Assembly (NCBI GenBank): GCA_002413455.1
Contig: DHXA01000012.1
Span: forward strand, 6,551 to 14,543
Origin: Rhodanobacter sp. UBA5168
GTDB taxonomy: Bacteria > Pseudomonadota > Gammaproteobacteria > Xanthomonadales > Rhodanobacteraceae
DNA length: 7,993 nt
Direction of reading: 5' to 3'
Below the pieces are notes generated by a model. The model was not told where the DNA came from, made no database searches, and saw only the letters and a list, made by a program, of their open reading frames with translations. This document shows, one piece after another, positions 1 through 6,240 of the stretch (the first letter of the stretch is position 1; every line of letters starts with the position of its first letter). Made by a program: the position numbers and the translations under genes.

Positions 1-713
1 TTGAAGATCACGTCCTGCTTGCGGGCGCGCGCCACACCTTCATGCACGCCCAGCGACTCGGCGAATTCCAGCAGCTGGATCGCGTTCTTGCGCTTCAGCT
101 CGGTGAGGTTGATGACGCGGTCGTTGCTGCCCGGATCGGCGTTGTCGTCATCCACAGGCAAGCCGTTCGGGTTCGGACGCGGGTTGCCGCCGCCCTGCGG
201 GCGCGGCTGCTGCGGATTCGGATTGCCGCCGCGCTCGTTGCGGCGGCGCCGGCCACGGCCGTCGCGGGCTTCGCGACCACCGGCGTTCTGGCCTTGATTC
301 TGGCCTTGGCCCTGATTCTGGCCTTGGCCCTGGTTTTGCGCCTGGCCTTGGCTTTGGCCCTGGCCCTGGCCCTGATTCTGGCTGGGGGGCTGATCCTGAG
401 GCTGACCTGGCTGCGCGCCAGACTCACGCGATTCCTGCCCCGTACGCGGAGACGACGACTCGCCTCCTTGGGTTGGTGATGTCACCGGCAGGCTGGCTTG
501 CACCGGGGCAGGCGTCGGCGCTGGACGTTCGGCCGGTGCCGGCGCGGCAGCTGCGGGGCGGTCGGCAGGGGCGGCCTTTTCGGCATTCGCCGCTGCGATG
601 GCTGCCGCCGTGCGGCGCGGCGCGCGCGTGCGCGGCTCGGGCTTGCCCTCGGCTGCAGGCTTGGTATCGGCGCTCTTGGCGTCGTTCGACATGGTGTTTT
701 CGGTATCGGACAC
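1..713 (-). CDS. rho: Transcription termination factor Rho, N-terminal part (runs off the left edge)
   Basis: Rho is the hexameric RNA-dependent ATPase/translocase that ends transcription of untranslated RNA. About 237 residues are visible. Residues from about 202 (NLTELK, then RKQDVIF near the edge) match the first helices of the E. coli Rho N-terminal domain, where NLTELK follows the initiator Met; the RNA-binding and ATPase domains lie beyond position 1. Ahead of that is an extra, clearly disordered segment of about 200 residues: an Ala/Pro/Lys/Arg-rich start, a strictly alternating Gln-x tract at residues 112-143 (x = Gly, Asn, Ser or Ala), an Arg-rich patch (GRGRRRRNERGG, 152-163) and an Asn/Pro/Gly-rich linker. 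I chose GTG at 713-711 because GAGG (complement of 721-724) lies 7 nt upstream and an in-frame TAG sits two codons before it. An ATG at 692 in the same frame is the alternative. The gene follows trxA on the same strand after 185 nt. Identity is secure; the start is likely. Confidence 0.93.
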   Translation of the reverse strand, partial: MSDTENTMSNDAKSADTKPAAEGKPEPRTRAPRRTAAAIAAANAEKAAPADRPAAAAPAPAERPAPTPAPVQASLPVTSPTQGGESSSPRTGQESRESGAQPGQPQDQPPSQNQGQGQGQSQGQAQNQGQGQNQGQGQNQGQNAGGREARDGRGRRRRNERGGNPNPQQPRPQGGGNPRPNPNGLPVDDDNADPGSNDRVINLTELKRKNAIQLLEFAESLGVHEGVARARKQDVIF

Positions 714-720
714 GGGCTAT

Positions 721-724
721 CCTC
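721..724 (-). promoter_or_regulatory. Ribosome binding site deciding the rho start (GTG)
   Basis: On the minus strand GAGG is followed by 7 nt and then GTG at 713-711. The in-frame ATG at 692 has no comparable purine-rich motif at a usual distance. This favours the GTG start, which adds seven residues (reading VSDTENT) before the ATG. Confidence 0.55.
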
Positions 725-808
725 GCGGGGCGCCGTTGAATTACAGGAGGGAGGGTGTGCGTCGCGCGGAAGGCGCAAGGGGACAGGACTGTCCCGACGG
801 ACGCGATG

Positions 809-838
809 AATCTAGCACCCGCTGCGTACTGGCGTAAA
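809..838 (-). promoter_or_regulatory. Candidate sigma-70 promoter for rho
   Basis: Reading the minus strand, TTTACG (838-833) is followed by an 18-nt spacer and TAGATT (814-809). The -10 box is preceded by TGC, giving an extended -10 form. Each box matches the consensus at 4 of 6 positions. Transcription would start near 802, leaving a leader of about 90 nt before the rho GTG. It lies in the trxA-rho gap, so rho could be expressed from here as well as by read-through from trxA. This is prediction by eye only. Confidence 0.35.
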
Positions 839-898
839 GCCCTTATGAGCCGGTGGCTCAGACGAACCGGCTCGGCGCAGCGGGTTTGCAACGACGGA

Positions 899-1225
899 TC
901 AGATGGCCTTGTCGATCATCTGGGTCAACTGACCCTTGCTGACGGCGCCGATCTGGGTCGCCTCGACCTTGCCGTTCTTGAACACCATCAGGGTCGGGAT
1001 GCCACGCACACCATAGGCGCGTGGGGTCTGCTGGTTCTGGTCGATATTGACCTTGACGATGCGCAGCTTGCCTTCGTACTGCTGGGCCAGCTCGTCCAGC
1101 ATCGGCGCAATGGCCTTGCACGGGCCGCACCATTCCGCCCAGAAATCCAGCAATACCGGGGTTTCGGATTTGAGCACCTGCTCGTCGAAGGCGTCGTCGT
1201 TCACATGGGTAATCAGGTCGCTCAC
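899..1225 (-). CDS. trxA: Thioredoxin 1
   Basis: Small cytoplasmic dithiol-disulfide oxidoreductase that reduces target disulfides and is itself reduced by thioredoxin reductase with NADPH. The product is 108 residues, the usual thioredoxin length. The redox-active WCGPC motif is at residues 32-36, the buried Asp of the family at 27 (in LLDFWAEW) and the cis-proline at 77 (GIPT). The C-terminal half has the expected strand-helix pattern ([16 protein letters not shown], then a final helix). The open frame continues upstream, but GTG at 1225-1223 is the natural start: GGAGA (complement of 1232-1236) lies 6 nt upstream, and the protein then begins VSDLITHV, like other thioredoxins. It is divergent from rhlB and upstream of rho on the same strand, an arrangement shared with E. 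coli. Confidence 0.97.
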   Translation of the reverse strand: MSDLITHVNDDAFDEQVLKSETPVLLDFWAEWCGPCKAIAPMLDELAQQYEGKLRIVKVNIDQNQQTPRAYGVRGIPTLMVFKNGKVEATQIGAVSKGQLTQMIDKAI

Positions 1226-1618
1226 CGGGAATCTCCGTGGCTGGGGCGCAAAACTGCGGGGATGAAAACAATGGGGTGGCAAACGCGGGAAAACAAGGAG
1301 ATAGCGACTTGATAGCCCGTCATCAGCTACACTCGGGCGCCCATGAAGCGCGGGTTGGGCAGGACGAGGGCAGTGCCATGGCGGCAGGTCTTCATTCCAG
1401 CGCAACTCCGGGCACGATTCAAGGGCGGCTTGCACAGCCGCCCGTCAGACCGCCGGCAAATACGGCGTCGCCAGCCGCGGCGCGACCTTGTTGACCCTGA
1501 CATTGAGCCGCTTCGCTGCGCATCGCGCACCCGTCCTGCACCGTTTTCCGCCGACGTTCGGCGCCCGAATCGAGTGCAGCGCATCACGCCGCCGTCAGGC
1601 AAGGTTACCCATACGCAT
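1226..1618. promoter_or_regulatory. Divergent trxA / rhlB intergenic region with rhlB leader
   Basis: This 393-nt region must carry promoters for both directions. On the plus strand a weak sigma-70-like pair is CGACTT (1306-1311), a 17-nt spacer and TACACT (1329-1334). That would start rhlB RNA near 1341 and leave a leader of nearly 280 nt. The leader contains a perfect 8-bp hairpin (GGGCGGCT 1423-1430, loop of 5, AGCCGCCC 1436-1443) and a 6-bp hairpin (CGCCGA 1549-1554, TCGGCG 1558-1563). No T-run follows either. No convincing trxA promoter could be picked by eye. The rhlB frame stays open through the leader from an ATG at 1343, but that ATG has no ribosome binding site. Confidence 0.45.
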
Positions 1619-3367
1619 ATGTCGCAAACCGTACTCACCGATACCTTTTTCACCAACTTCGATTTGCACCCACGGCTGCAGCAGGGCCTGGACGACAGCG
1701 GCTTCACCCGCTGCACGCCGATCCAGGAAATGACCTTGCCGCTGGCGCTGGCCGGGCGCGACGTTGCCGGCCAGGCACAGACCGGCACCGGCAAGACCTG
1801 CGCGTTCCTGGTCGCGCTGATGAATCGCCTGCTGACCACCCCGGCCGTCGCCGAGCGCAAGGACAGCGACCCGCGAGCGCTGATCATCGCGCCGACCCGC
1901 GAACTCGCCATCCAGATCGAGAAGGACGCCAAGGCGATCGGCCGTCACACCGGCCTGCGCAGCGCGCTGATCTACGGCGGCGTCGATTACGACAAGCAGC
2001 GCCAGCAATTGAAGGACGGCTGCGACATCATCATCGCCACGCCCGGCCGCATGCTCGACTACCACAAGCAAGGGGTTTTCAACCTCAACAGCGTCGAGGT
2101 GATGGTGATCGACGAGGCCGATCGCATGTTCGACCTCGGCTTCATCAAGGACGTGCGCTTCATCTTCCGCAAGCTGCCGCCGCGCGAGCAGCGCCAGGTG
2201 CTGCTGTTCTCCGCCACGCTCTCCCACCGTGTGCTGGAGCTGGCTTACGAGCATATGCACGAGGCCGAGAAGCTGGTGGTGGAAAGCGACAACGTCACCG
2301 CCGACCACGTGCGCCAGCTGGTCTACTTCCCGGCCAAGGAAGAGAAGATGCCGCTGTTGCTGAATCTGATCGACCGGCACCAGCCGAGCCGCAGCATCAT
2401 CTTCGTCAACACCAAGGCTGCTGCCGAGCGCATCACCGAGCGCGTCAAGCGCCACGGTTGCCGCGTCGGTGCGATCTCCGGCGACGTGCCCCAGCTGAAG
2501 CGACAAAAACTGCTGCAGCGATTCCAGGAAGGCCAGCTGGACATCCTCGTGGCCACCGACGTGGCCGCGCGCGGGCTGCACATCCCCGCAGTCAGCCATG
2601 TGTTCAATTACGACCTGCCGCATGAGGCCGAGGATTACGTGCATCGCATCGGTCGTACCGCGCGACTGGGCGCCGAGGGCGATGCGATCAGTTTCGCCTG
2701 TGATCTGTATGCGATGTCGCTGCCGGAGATCGAAACCTATATCGGCCAGAGCATCCCGGTCGCGCAGATGGATCCGGATCTGCTGATCATGCCGAAGGCG
2801 CGCGCGATCGACGCCGAGTTTGCCGCGAACGCCGCTGCCGACAGCGCCGCCTTCGGCGACGTGGTAGCGCCGCGTCCCGGCGAAAAGCCGCGCCGTTCCG
2901 GGGGGGGCGACCGCAGTGGCGAGCGTGCGGGCGCCGGCCGTAGCAGTTCGCGTCCGCCGCGCGAGCGCAAACCGTTTGTGCCCGTTGTCGACAGCAGTGT
3001 CGAAGCCGCTGCACCGCAGCCGGTCACCGTACCCGTGCACACGACCGAAACTGCACCGGCTGCCGACGGCAGCGTCGAAGGCGCGCGCAAGCCGCGTCGT
3101 CGTCGTGGTGGTCGCAATCGCCGCCGTGAAGGTGTCCCGACCGATGGCGTCGAGACCGCCGGCCACAATGCCGGTGTGGCCGAGGGTAATCGCGCGCCAC
3201 GGGGCGAGCGTCGCCCGCCACGTGAACGCAACGCGGCCGAGTCCACCGGCAGTACCCACAACCGGCCATCGCGGCAGGTGGCGGTGACCTCCGGCAAGAC
3301 CGAGCATGCCCATCCGAAGAAGCCCGGCCTGTTCCGCCGGCTGACCCGGTTGTTCACCGGGCGGTAG
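1619..3367 (+). CDS. rhlB: ATP-dependent RNA helicase RhlB (DEAD-box) with long C-terminal tail
   Basis: RhlB unwinds structured RNA for degradation and in E. coli is the helicase of the RNase E degradosome. The 582-residue product matches E. coli RhlB through its core: Q motif (TPIQ, 33-36), motif I (AQTGTGKT, 53-60), Ia (PTREL, 92-96), TPGR (141-144), DEAD (165-168), SAT (198-200), motif V ([12 protein letters not shown]) and motif VI (HRIGRTAR, 342-349, with Ala where E. coli has Gly). From about residue 395 a disordered Ala/Pro/Arg-rich tail begins; it makes the protein some 160 residues longer than the E. coli one. The tail contains an Arg patch ([15 protein letters not shown], 490-504), a G8 tract in the DNA (2900-2907) and a final basic amphipathic peptide ([16 protein letters not shown], 567-582). 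Start chosen at ATG 1619 because homology begins there (MSQTVLT against MSKTHLT). The ribosome site is poor: AGG 14 nt away. Confidence 0.95.
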   Translation: MSQTVLTDTFFTNFDLHPRLQQGLDDSGFTRCTPIQEMTLPLALAGRDVAGQAQTGTGKTCAFLVALMNRLLTTPAVAERKDSDPRALIIAPTRELAIQIEKDAKAIGRHTGLRSALIYGGVDYDKQRQQLKDGCDIIIATPGRMLDYHKQGVFNLNSVEVMVIDEADRMFDLGFIKDVRFIFRKLPPREQRQVLLFSATLSHRVLELAYEHMHEAEKLVVESDNVTADHVRQLVYFPAKEEKMPLLLNLIDRHQPSRSIIFVNTKAAAERITERVKRHGCRVGAISGDVPQLKRQKLLQRFQEGQLDILVATDVAARGLHIPAVSHVFNYDLPHEAEDYVHRIGRTARLGAEGDAISFACDLYAMSLPEIETYIGQSIPVAQMDPDLLIMPKARAIDAEFAANAAADSAAFGDVVAPRPGEKPRRSGGGDRSGERAGAGRSSSRPPRERKPFVPVVDSSVEAAAPQPVTVPVHTTETAPAADGSVEGARKPRRRRGGRNRRREGVPTDGVETAGHNAGVAEGNRAPRGERRPPRERNAAESTGSTHNRPSRQVAVTSGKTEHAHPKKPGLFRRLTRLFTGR

Positions 3368-3375
3368 CCGCAGGT

Positions 3376-3402
3376 TGAGAAAGTGCGTCCTGCACTTTCT
3401 CA
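3376..3402 (+). terminator. Hairpin just after rhlB, possible terminator or RNA 3' end
   Basis: TGAGAAAGTGC (3376-3386) and GCACTTTCTCA (3392-3402) form a perfect 11-bp stem with a 5-nt loop, beginning 9 nt after the rhlB stop codon. The next bases are TCGCGCC, not a T-run, so it is not a textbook intrinsic terminator. It may stabilise the rhlB 3' end or act with Rho. The structure is certain as a sequence pattern; its function is inferred. Confidence 0.4.
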
Positions 3403-3406
3403 TCGC

Positions 3407-3478
3407 GCCGAGTCCGGCATATGCCCGGACTCGGCTACGCCGAATCAAGCATTTGGGTGCTTGATCCGCGGCGGATCA
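3407..3478. repeat. Run of three further inverted repeats between rhlB and ftsE
   Basis: Three more inverted repeats follow the first hairpin. GCCGAGTCCGG (3407-3417) pairs with CCGGACTCGGC (3425-3435): 11 bp, loop of 7, with a GGCATATGCC palindrome at its centre. ATCAAGCA (3444-3451) pairs with TGCTTGAT (3458-3465): 8 bp, loop of 6. TGATCCG (3462-3468) pairs with CGGATCA (3472-3478): 7 bp, loop of 3. The last two share bases 3462-3465, so only one can form at a time in RNA. The arms are unrelated to each other in sequence. They could be a dispersed palindromic repeat cluster or a transcriptional boundary before ftsE. Confidence 0.55.
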
Positions 3479-3601
3479 TCCATGACCCGCTCACCACGTT
3501 CTGAATCGTCGCGATCGATCGACGCATGAAGTCCGCATCTCGATGCCGGCTTCCCTTATCCTTGCCGTTGATACGACGGCACGCAGGCTCGGGGATACTC
3601 G

Positions 3602-4279
3602 GTGATCCAGTTTGATCAAGTCAGCAAACGCTACGAGGGCGGCCATGAGGCGCTCGCGCAGCTTTCGTTCGAGGTGCCGACCGGCGAGATGGCCTTCATC
3701 ACCGGTCATTCCGGGGCTGGCAAGAGCACATTGCTGAAGCTGCTGGGACTGATCGAGCGGCCCTCGCATGGCCTGATCAGCATGGATGGCAAGAGTCTCG
3801 CGAAGATCCGCCGCAGCGGCATCCCCAAGTGGCGCCGGCAGATCGGCATGGTGTTCCAGGATCATCGGCTGCTGATGGAGCGCACGGTGTTCGCGAACGT
3901 CGAGCTTCCGCTGGTGATTGGCGGCATCGTCAAGCCCGAGCGCGCGCGCCGGGTGCGTGCCGCGCTGGAGAAGGTGGGCCTGCTCGCCTACGAGCGGCAG
4001 TTGCCGGCAACCTTGTCCGCGGGCGAGCAGCAGCGCGTGGGCATTGCCCGGGCGATCGTGGCGCGGCCGACCCTGCTGATTGCCGACGAGCCCACCGGCA
4101 ATCTCGATCCGCAGCTCGCGGTGGAGATCATGGGCCTGTTCGCCGAGTTCCAGCAGGTCGGCACCACCGTGCTGATCGCCAGTCACGACCTGCCGCTGAT
4201 CAAGCGCATGAAGAAACGCGTGATCGTGCTCGACCACGGACGGCTGGTGGCCGACCTGAGTGCGCAGGAGGTGTTGTGA
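3602..4279 (+). CDS. ftsE: Cell division ATP-binding protein FtsE
   Basis: FtsE is the cytoplasmic ATPase of the FtsEX complex. In other bacteria this complex sits at the division septum and uses ATP hydrolysis to switch on cell-wall hydrolases through periplasmic activators such as EnvC. The product has 225 residues (E. coli 222). Visible ABC motifs are Walker A GHSGAGKST (35-43), Q-loop VFQD (84-87), signature LSAGEQQR (138-145, with Ala in place of the common second Gly), Walker B LLIADEP (158-164, catalytic Glu 163) and the switch His 195 in ASHD. Start is GTG at 3602, with GGGGA (3591-3595) 6 nt upstream; the next residues, IQFDQVSKRY, are where the family starts. Its stop overlaps the ftsX start. 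I saw no convincing promoter between the repeat cluster and the start. Confidence 0.96.
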   Translation: MIQFDQVSKRYEGGHEALAQLSFEVPTGEMAFITGHSGAGKSTLLKLLGLIERPSHGLISMDGKSLAKIRRSGIPKWRRQIGMVFQDHRLLMERTVFANVELPLVIGGIVKPERARRVRAALEKVGLLAYERQLPATLSAGEQQRVGIARAIVARPTLLIADEPTGNLDPQLAVEIMGLFAEFQQVGTTVLIASHDLPLIKRMKKRVIVLDHGRLVADLSAQEVL

Positions 4280-5259
4280 ACACGCCACCGGAAACCACCT
4301 ACGCGCCCACCCCGAATGCGCCGCCGCGCAACGAGCACACGCACGGCCGCCGCTTCGGCAGCTGGCAGGAGCATCACGGCTGGAGTGCTGCGGCGAGCTT
4401 GCGCCGGCTTGCCTCGCGGCCGCTCGGAAGTCTGCTCACCATCGCGGTGATGGGCCTGGCGCTGGCCTTGCCGCTGGCGTTCTACCTGCTGCTGGGCAAT
4501 GTGCAGAAACTGGGTGATGCGCTGGGCCAGAGCGAGGCGATCAGCGTATTCCTGCAACCTGGCCAGACGGCGCAGCAGGCGCAGATGCTCGCCCGGCAGC
4601 TCGGCGATCGCCCCGAGGTCGCGGCCGTGACCGTGAAGACGCCGCAGCAGGGCATGGATGAACTGGCGAAGATGCAGGGATTCTCCGGTGCCTTGCAGAC
4701 TCTGGACGACAACCCGCTGCCCTACGTGCTGCAGCTGCAGCCCCGCGCGGAGGTGGGTGCGGCCGTACTGGAGCGGCTGGTGGCCGATGTGCGCACGATG
4801 CGAAGCGTCGATCTGGTGCAGGACGCCGGCAGCTGGCGGCAGCGGCTGGATGCGCTGCTCGGCGTCGGCAACCGCGCCGTGCTGGTGCTCGCTTCGCTGC
4901 TGGCGCTGGCGGCGCTGCTGGTGGTCGGCAATACGGTGCGGGTGGACATCGCCAGCCGCAGCGAGGAAATCGGCGTACTTCTGCTGGTTGGTGCCAGCGG
5001 CGCGTTCGTGCGGCGGCCGTATCTGTATGCCGGAATCTGGTATGGCCTGTTCAGTGGCATTCTTGCTGCGATGCTGGCCGTGCTGATCGAGTTTGCCCTG
5101 GCCACACCGGTGGCGCAGCTGAGCCAGGCCTATGATGGCAAACTGCAGGTGGGCGGGCTGCCGCTATGGTTGTTGCTGGCGGTTCCGCTGGCGGCTGCCG
5201 CATTGGGCTGGTTGGGTGCGCGGTTGGTCAGTGCATGGCAGTTGCGCAAGGCGGTCTAG
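4276..5259 (+). CDS. ftsX: Cell division membrane protein FtsX
   Basis: FtsX is the inner-membrane partner of FtsE and carries the ATPase signal to periplasmic amidase activators. The 327-residue product has the family plan: a cytoplasmic N-terminus (about 1-50, with a His/Pro/Asn-rich start), first membrane segment at about 53-73, a large periplasmic loop to about 200, then three membrane segments at about 201-218, 252-272 and 296-316, and a short cytoplasmic end (WQLRKAV). The cytoplasmic stretch after the second segment (VRVDIASRSEEIGVLLLVGAS) resembles the coupling region of MacB/FtsX-type permeases. The GTG start (4276-4278) overlaps the ftsE TGA (4277-4279), behind a strong AGGAGG (4266-4271), so the two are translationally coupled. 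The identity rests on topology and on its place after ftsE. Confidence 0.94.
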   Translation: MNTPPETTYAPTPNAPPRNEHTHGRRFGSWQEHHGWSAAASLRRLASRPLGSLLTIAVMGLALALPLAFYLLLGNVQKLGDALGQSEAISVFLQPGQTAQQAQMLARQLGDRPEVAAVTVKTPQQGMDELAKMQGFSGALQTLDDNPLPYVLQLQPRAEVGAAVLERLVADVRTMRSVDLVQDAGSWRQRLDALLGVGNRAVLVLASLLALAALLVVGNTVRVDIASRSEEIGVLLLVGASGAFVRRPYLYAGIWYGLFSGILAAMLAVLIEFALATPVAQLSQAYDGKLQVGGLPLWLLLAVPLAAAALGWLGARLVSAWQLRKAV

Positions 5260-5397
5260 CAGTCTTTCGATGGGGTGACGTGAATCGCAGCTGTCGACGC
5301 CGCGGTCGGTGCACTATCTCCAACTCAAGCGGATGCAGGGGGTGCGTCCGCGGGTTCACGGGCAAGGATCGCCACGGACGGGTGGGTGAGCTTAGGA
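5260..5397 (+). other. ftsX to response-regulator gap, no clear signal
   Basis: In these 138 nt I found no strong promoter and no hairpin with a T-run. CGTCCG (5345-5350) and CGGACG (5375-5380) are inverted but 24 nt apart, which is weak. Read-through from ftsEX into the next gene is therefore possible. Confidence 0.3.
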
Positions 5398-6240
5398 ATG
5401 AGTACAAATATCAGCAGCCGTCTGCTGACCGAGGCGCCGCGGGTGCTGGTGGTCGACGGTTCGCGTGTGGTAAGGCAGTTGATCACCCGTGTGCTCCAGG
5501 CCGAGTTGCCCGGCGTTGAAGTGGTCGGCTGTGGCAGCGGCGCCGATGCCCAGCAGGTGCTCGGCGAGGGCGTGTTCGATTTCATCACCATCGCGCTGCG
5601 CCTGCCCGACATGGACGGGCTGGAGCTGGCGCGTTTCGTACGCGAGTCGGCGCCGCAGATCTATGTGCCGATCGTGGTGGTGTCCGGTGACGTCGAAGAC
5701 CGCCTGCACCGGCGTTCGCTGGGCGAGCACGTCACCGACTATTTCGACAAGGCGCTGGGTTTCCAGGCGCTGGCCGAATTCATTCGCGGCTACGTGAGTG
5801 CGCAGACGACCGCGGAAGGCATCGTGCTGTATGTCGAGGACAGTCGCGTGGTGGCCCTGGCGACCCGGCGCATGCTGGAGAAGATCGGGCTCACGGTGCG
5901 CCATGTGGTCAGTGTGGAAGATGCGCTGGCGATGCTGGAAACCGATCGCGCATTGGGCTGGGTCGGTGCCGACGTGGTGCTGACCGACGTCAGCCTGAAA
6001 GGTGAGCTGACCGGTGGCGATCTGCTCAAGCACATCCGTGGTGAATTCGGTTACGGCAAGGGCCGGTTACCGGTGCTGGTGATGACTGGCGACGAGAATC
6101 CGGCGAATCAGGCCGCGCTGATCAAGGCCGGTGCCAACGACCTGGTCGAGAAGCCGGTCGAGGAAAAGTTGCTGGTGACCAAGCTGCTGTTCCAGTTGCG
6201 CGTGGCGAAACACCTGCGCGAGCACGCGGGCGCTGCATGA
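5398..6240 (+). CDS. Response regulator with two receiver domains, the first lacking its phospho-acceptor Asp
   Basis: Two CheY-like receiver domains make up almost the whole 280-residue protein, with no DNA-binding or enzymatic output domain. Domain 1 (about 14-133) keeps one acidic residue (D20 of VVDGSR, where DD or ED is usual), the Ser of VVVSGD (96) and a Lys (118). The phospho-acceptor position in [12 protein letters not shown] is Ala 66 (codon GCG at 5593), where Asp is expected. Domain 2 (about 141-270) is complete: acidic pair E147-D148, acceptor D197 in VVLTDVSL, T230 in VMTGDEN and K252 in VEKPVEE. It is therefore probably phosphorylated only on domain 2 and acts through protein contacts. 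Start: ATG 5398 with GGTGAG (5385-5390) upstream; an in-frame GTG at 5386 is possible. The stop overlaps ung by ATGA. No histidine kinase is in the window, so partner and function are unknown. Confidence 0.88.
   Translation: MSTNISSRLLTEAPRVLVVDGSRVVRQLITRVLQAELPGVEVVGCGSGADAQQVLGEGVFDFITIALRLPDMDGLELARFVRESAPQIYVPIVVVSGDVEDRLHRRSLGEHVTDYFDKALGFQALAEFIRGYVSAQTTAEGIVLYVEDSRVVALATRRMLEKIGLTVRHVVSVEDALAMLETDRALGWVGADVVLTDVSLKGELTGGDLLKHIRGEFGYGKGRLPVLVMTGDENPANQAALIKAGANDLVEKPVEEKLLVTKLLFQLRVAKHLREHAGAA

Larger units (their letters stand above)
714..898 (-). other. trxA-rho intergenic region / rho leader with inverted repeats
   Basis: This 185-nt gap holds three perfect inverted repeats. The first is a 10-bp pair, 817-826 with 876-885. 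Nested inside it is a 7-bp pair, 847-853 with 867-873 (GAGCCGG/CCGGCTC). Separately, GGGACAG (780-786) is mirrored by CTGTCCC (789-795) around two bases. None is followed by a T-run, so no standard intrinsic terminator for trxA is evident. Between the second repeat and the rho start the minus strand has a C-rich stretch (revcomp of about 740-755). In E. coli, rho is autoregulated by Rho-dependent attenuation in its leader; whether that applies here is inference. Confidence 0.5.

Noticed and set aside
342..349. Placeholder for the RhlB motif VI change (residues 342-349 of RhlB, HRIGRTAR instead of GRTGR) as a sign of lost activity
   Set aside because: The arginine fingers and His are intact and, from memory, the same Ala occurs in Xanthomonas RhlB, so it looks like a lineage variant. 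The coordinates given here are protein residues; in DNA the motif starts at 2642.
285..380. CRISPR or tandem DNA repeat array
   Set aside because: The repeats are short, in frame and variable, with no spacers; they encode the Gln-x tract of Rho.
42..479. Plus-strand frame rich in Ala-Leu-Ile repeats that looks like membrane segments
   Set aside because: It is the antisense reading of the Gln-Gly tract of Rho; the hydrophobic look comes from the complement of CAG/GGC codons, and no ribosome site is present.
780..795. LexA (SOS) box in the rho leader
   Set aside because: The dyad is GGGACAG-GA-CTGTCCC; a LexA site needs CTGT-N8-ACAG, the opposite order and a wider spacing.
1343..1618. N-terminal extension of RhlB from ATG 1343 as the annotated start
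   Set aside because: Homology begins at 1619, the extension has no ribosome site and is Arg-rich without pattern. Kept only as a finding to test.
1595..3448. Long minus-strand open frame (617 codons) antisense to rhlB
   Set aside because: It lies entirely opposite a well-conserved helicase, recognisable by all its motifs. Its translation has no recognisable domain; open antisense frames are common in GC-rich genes.
3491..4288. Minus-strand frame opposite ftsE (265 codons)
   Set aside because: Shadow of the highly conserved ATPase; His/Gln-rich composition without motifs.
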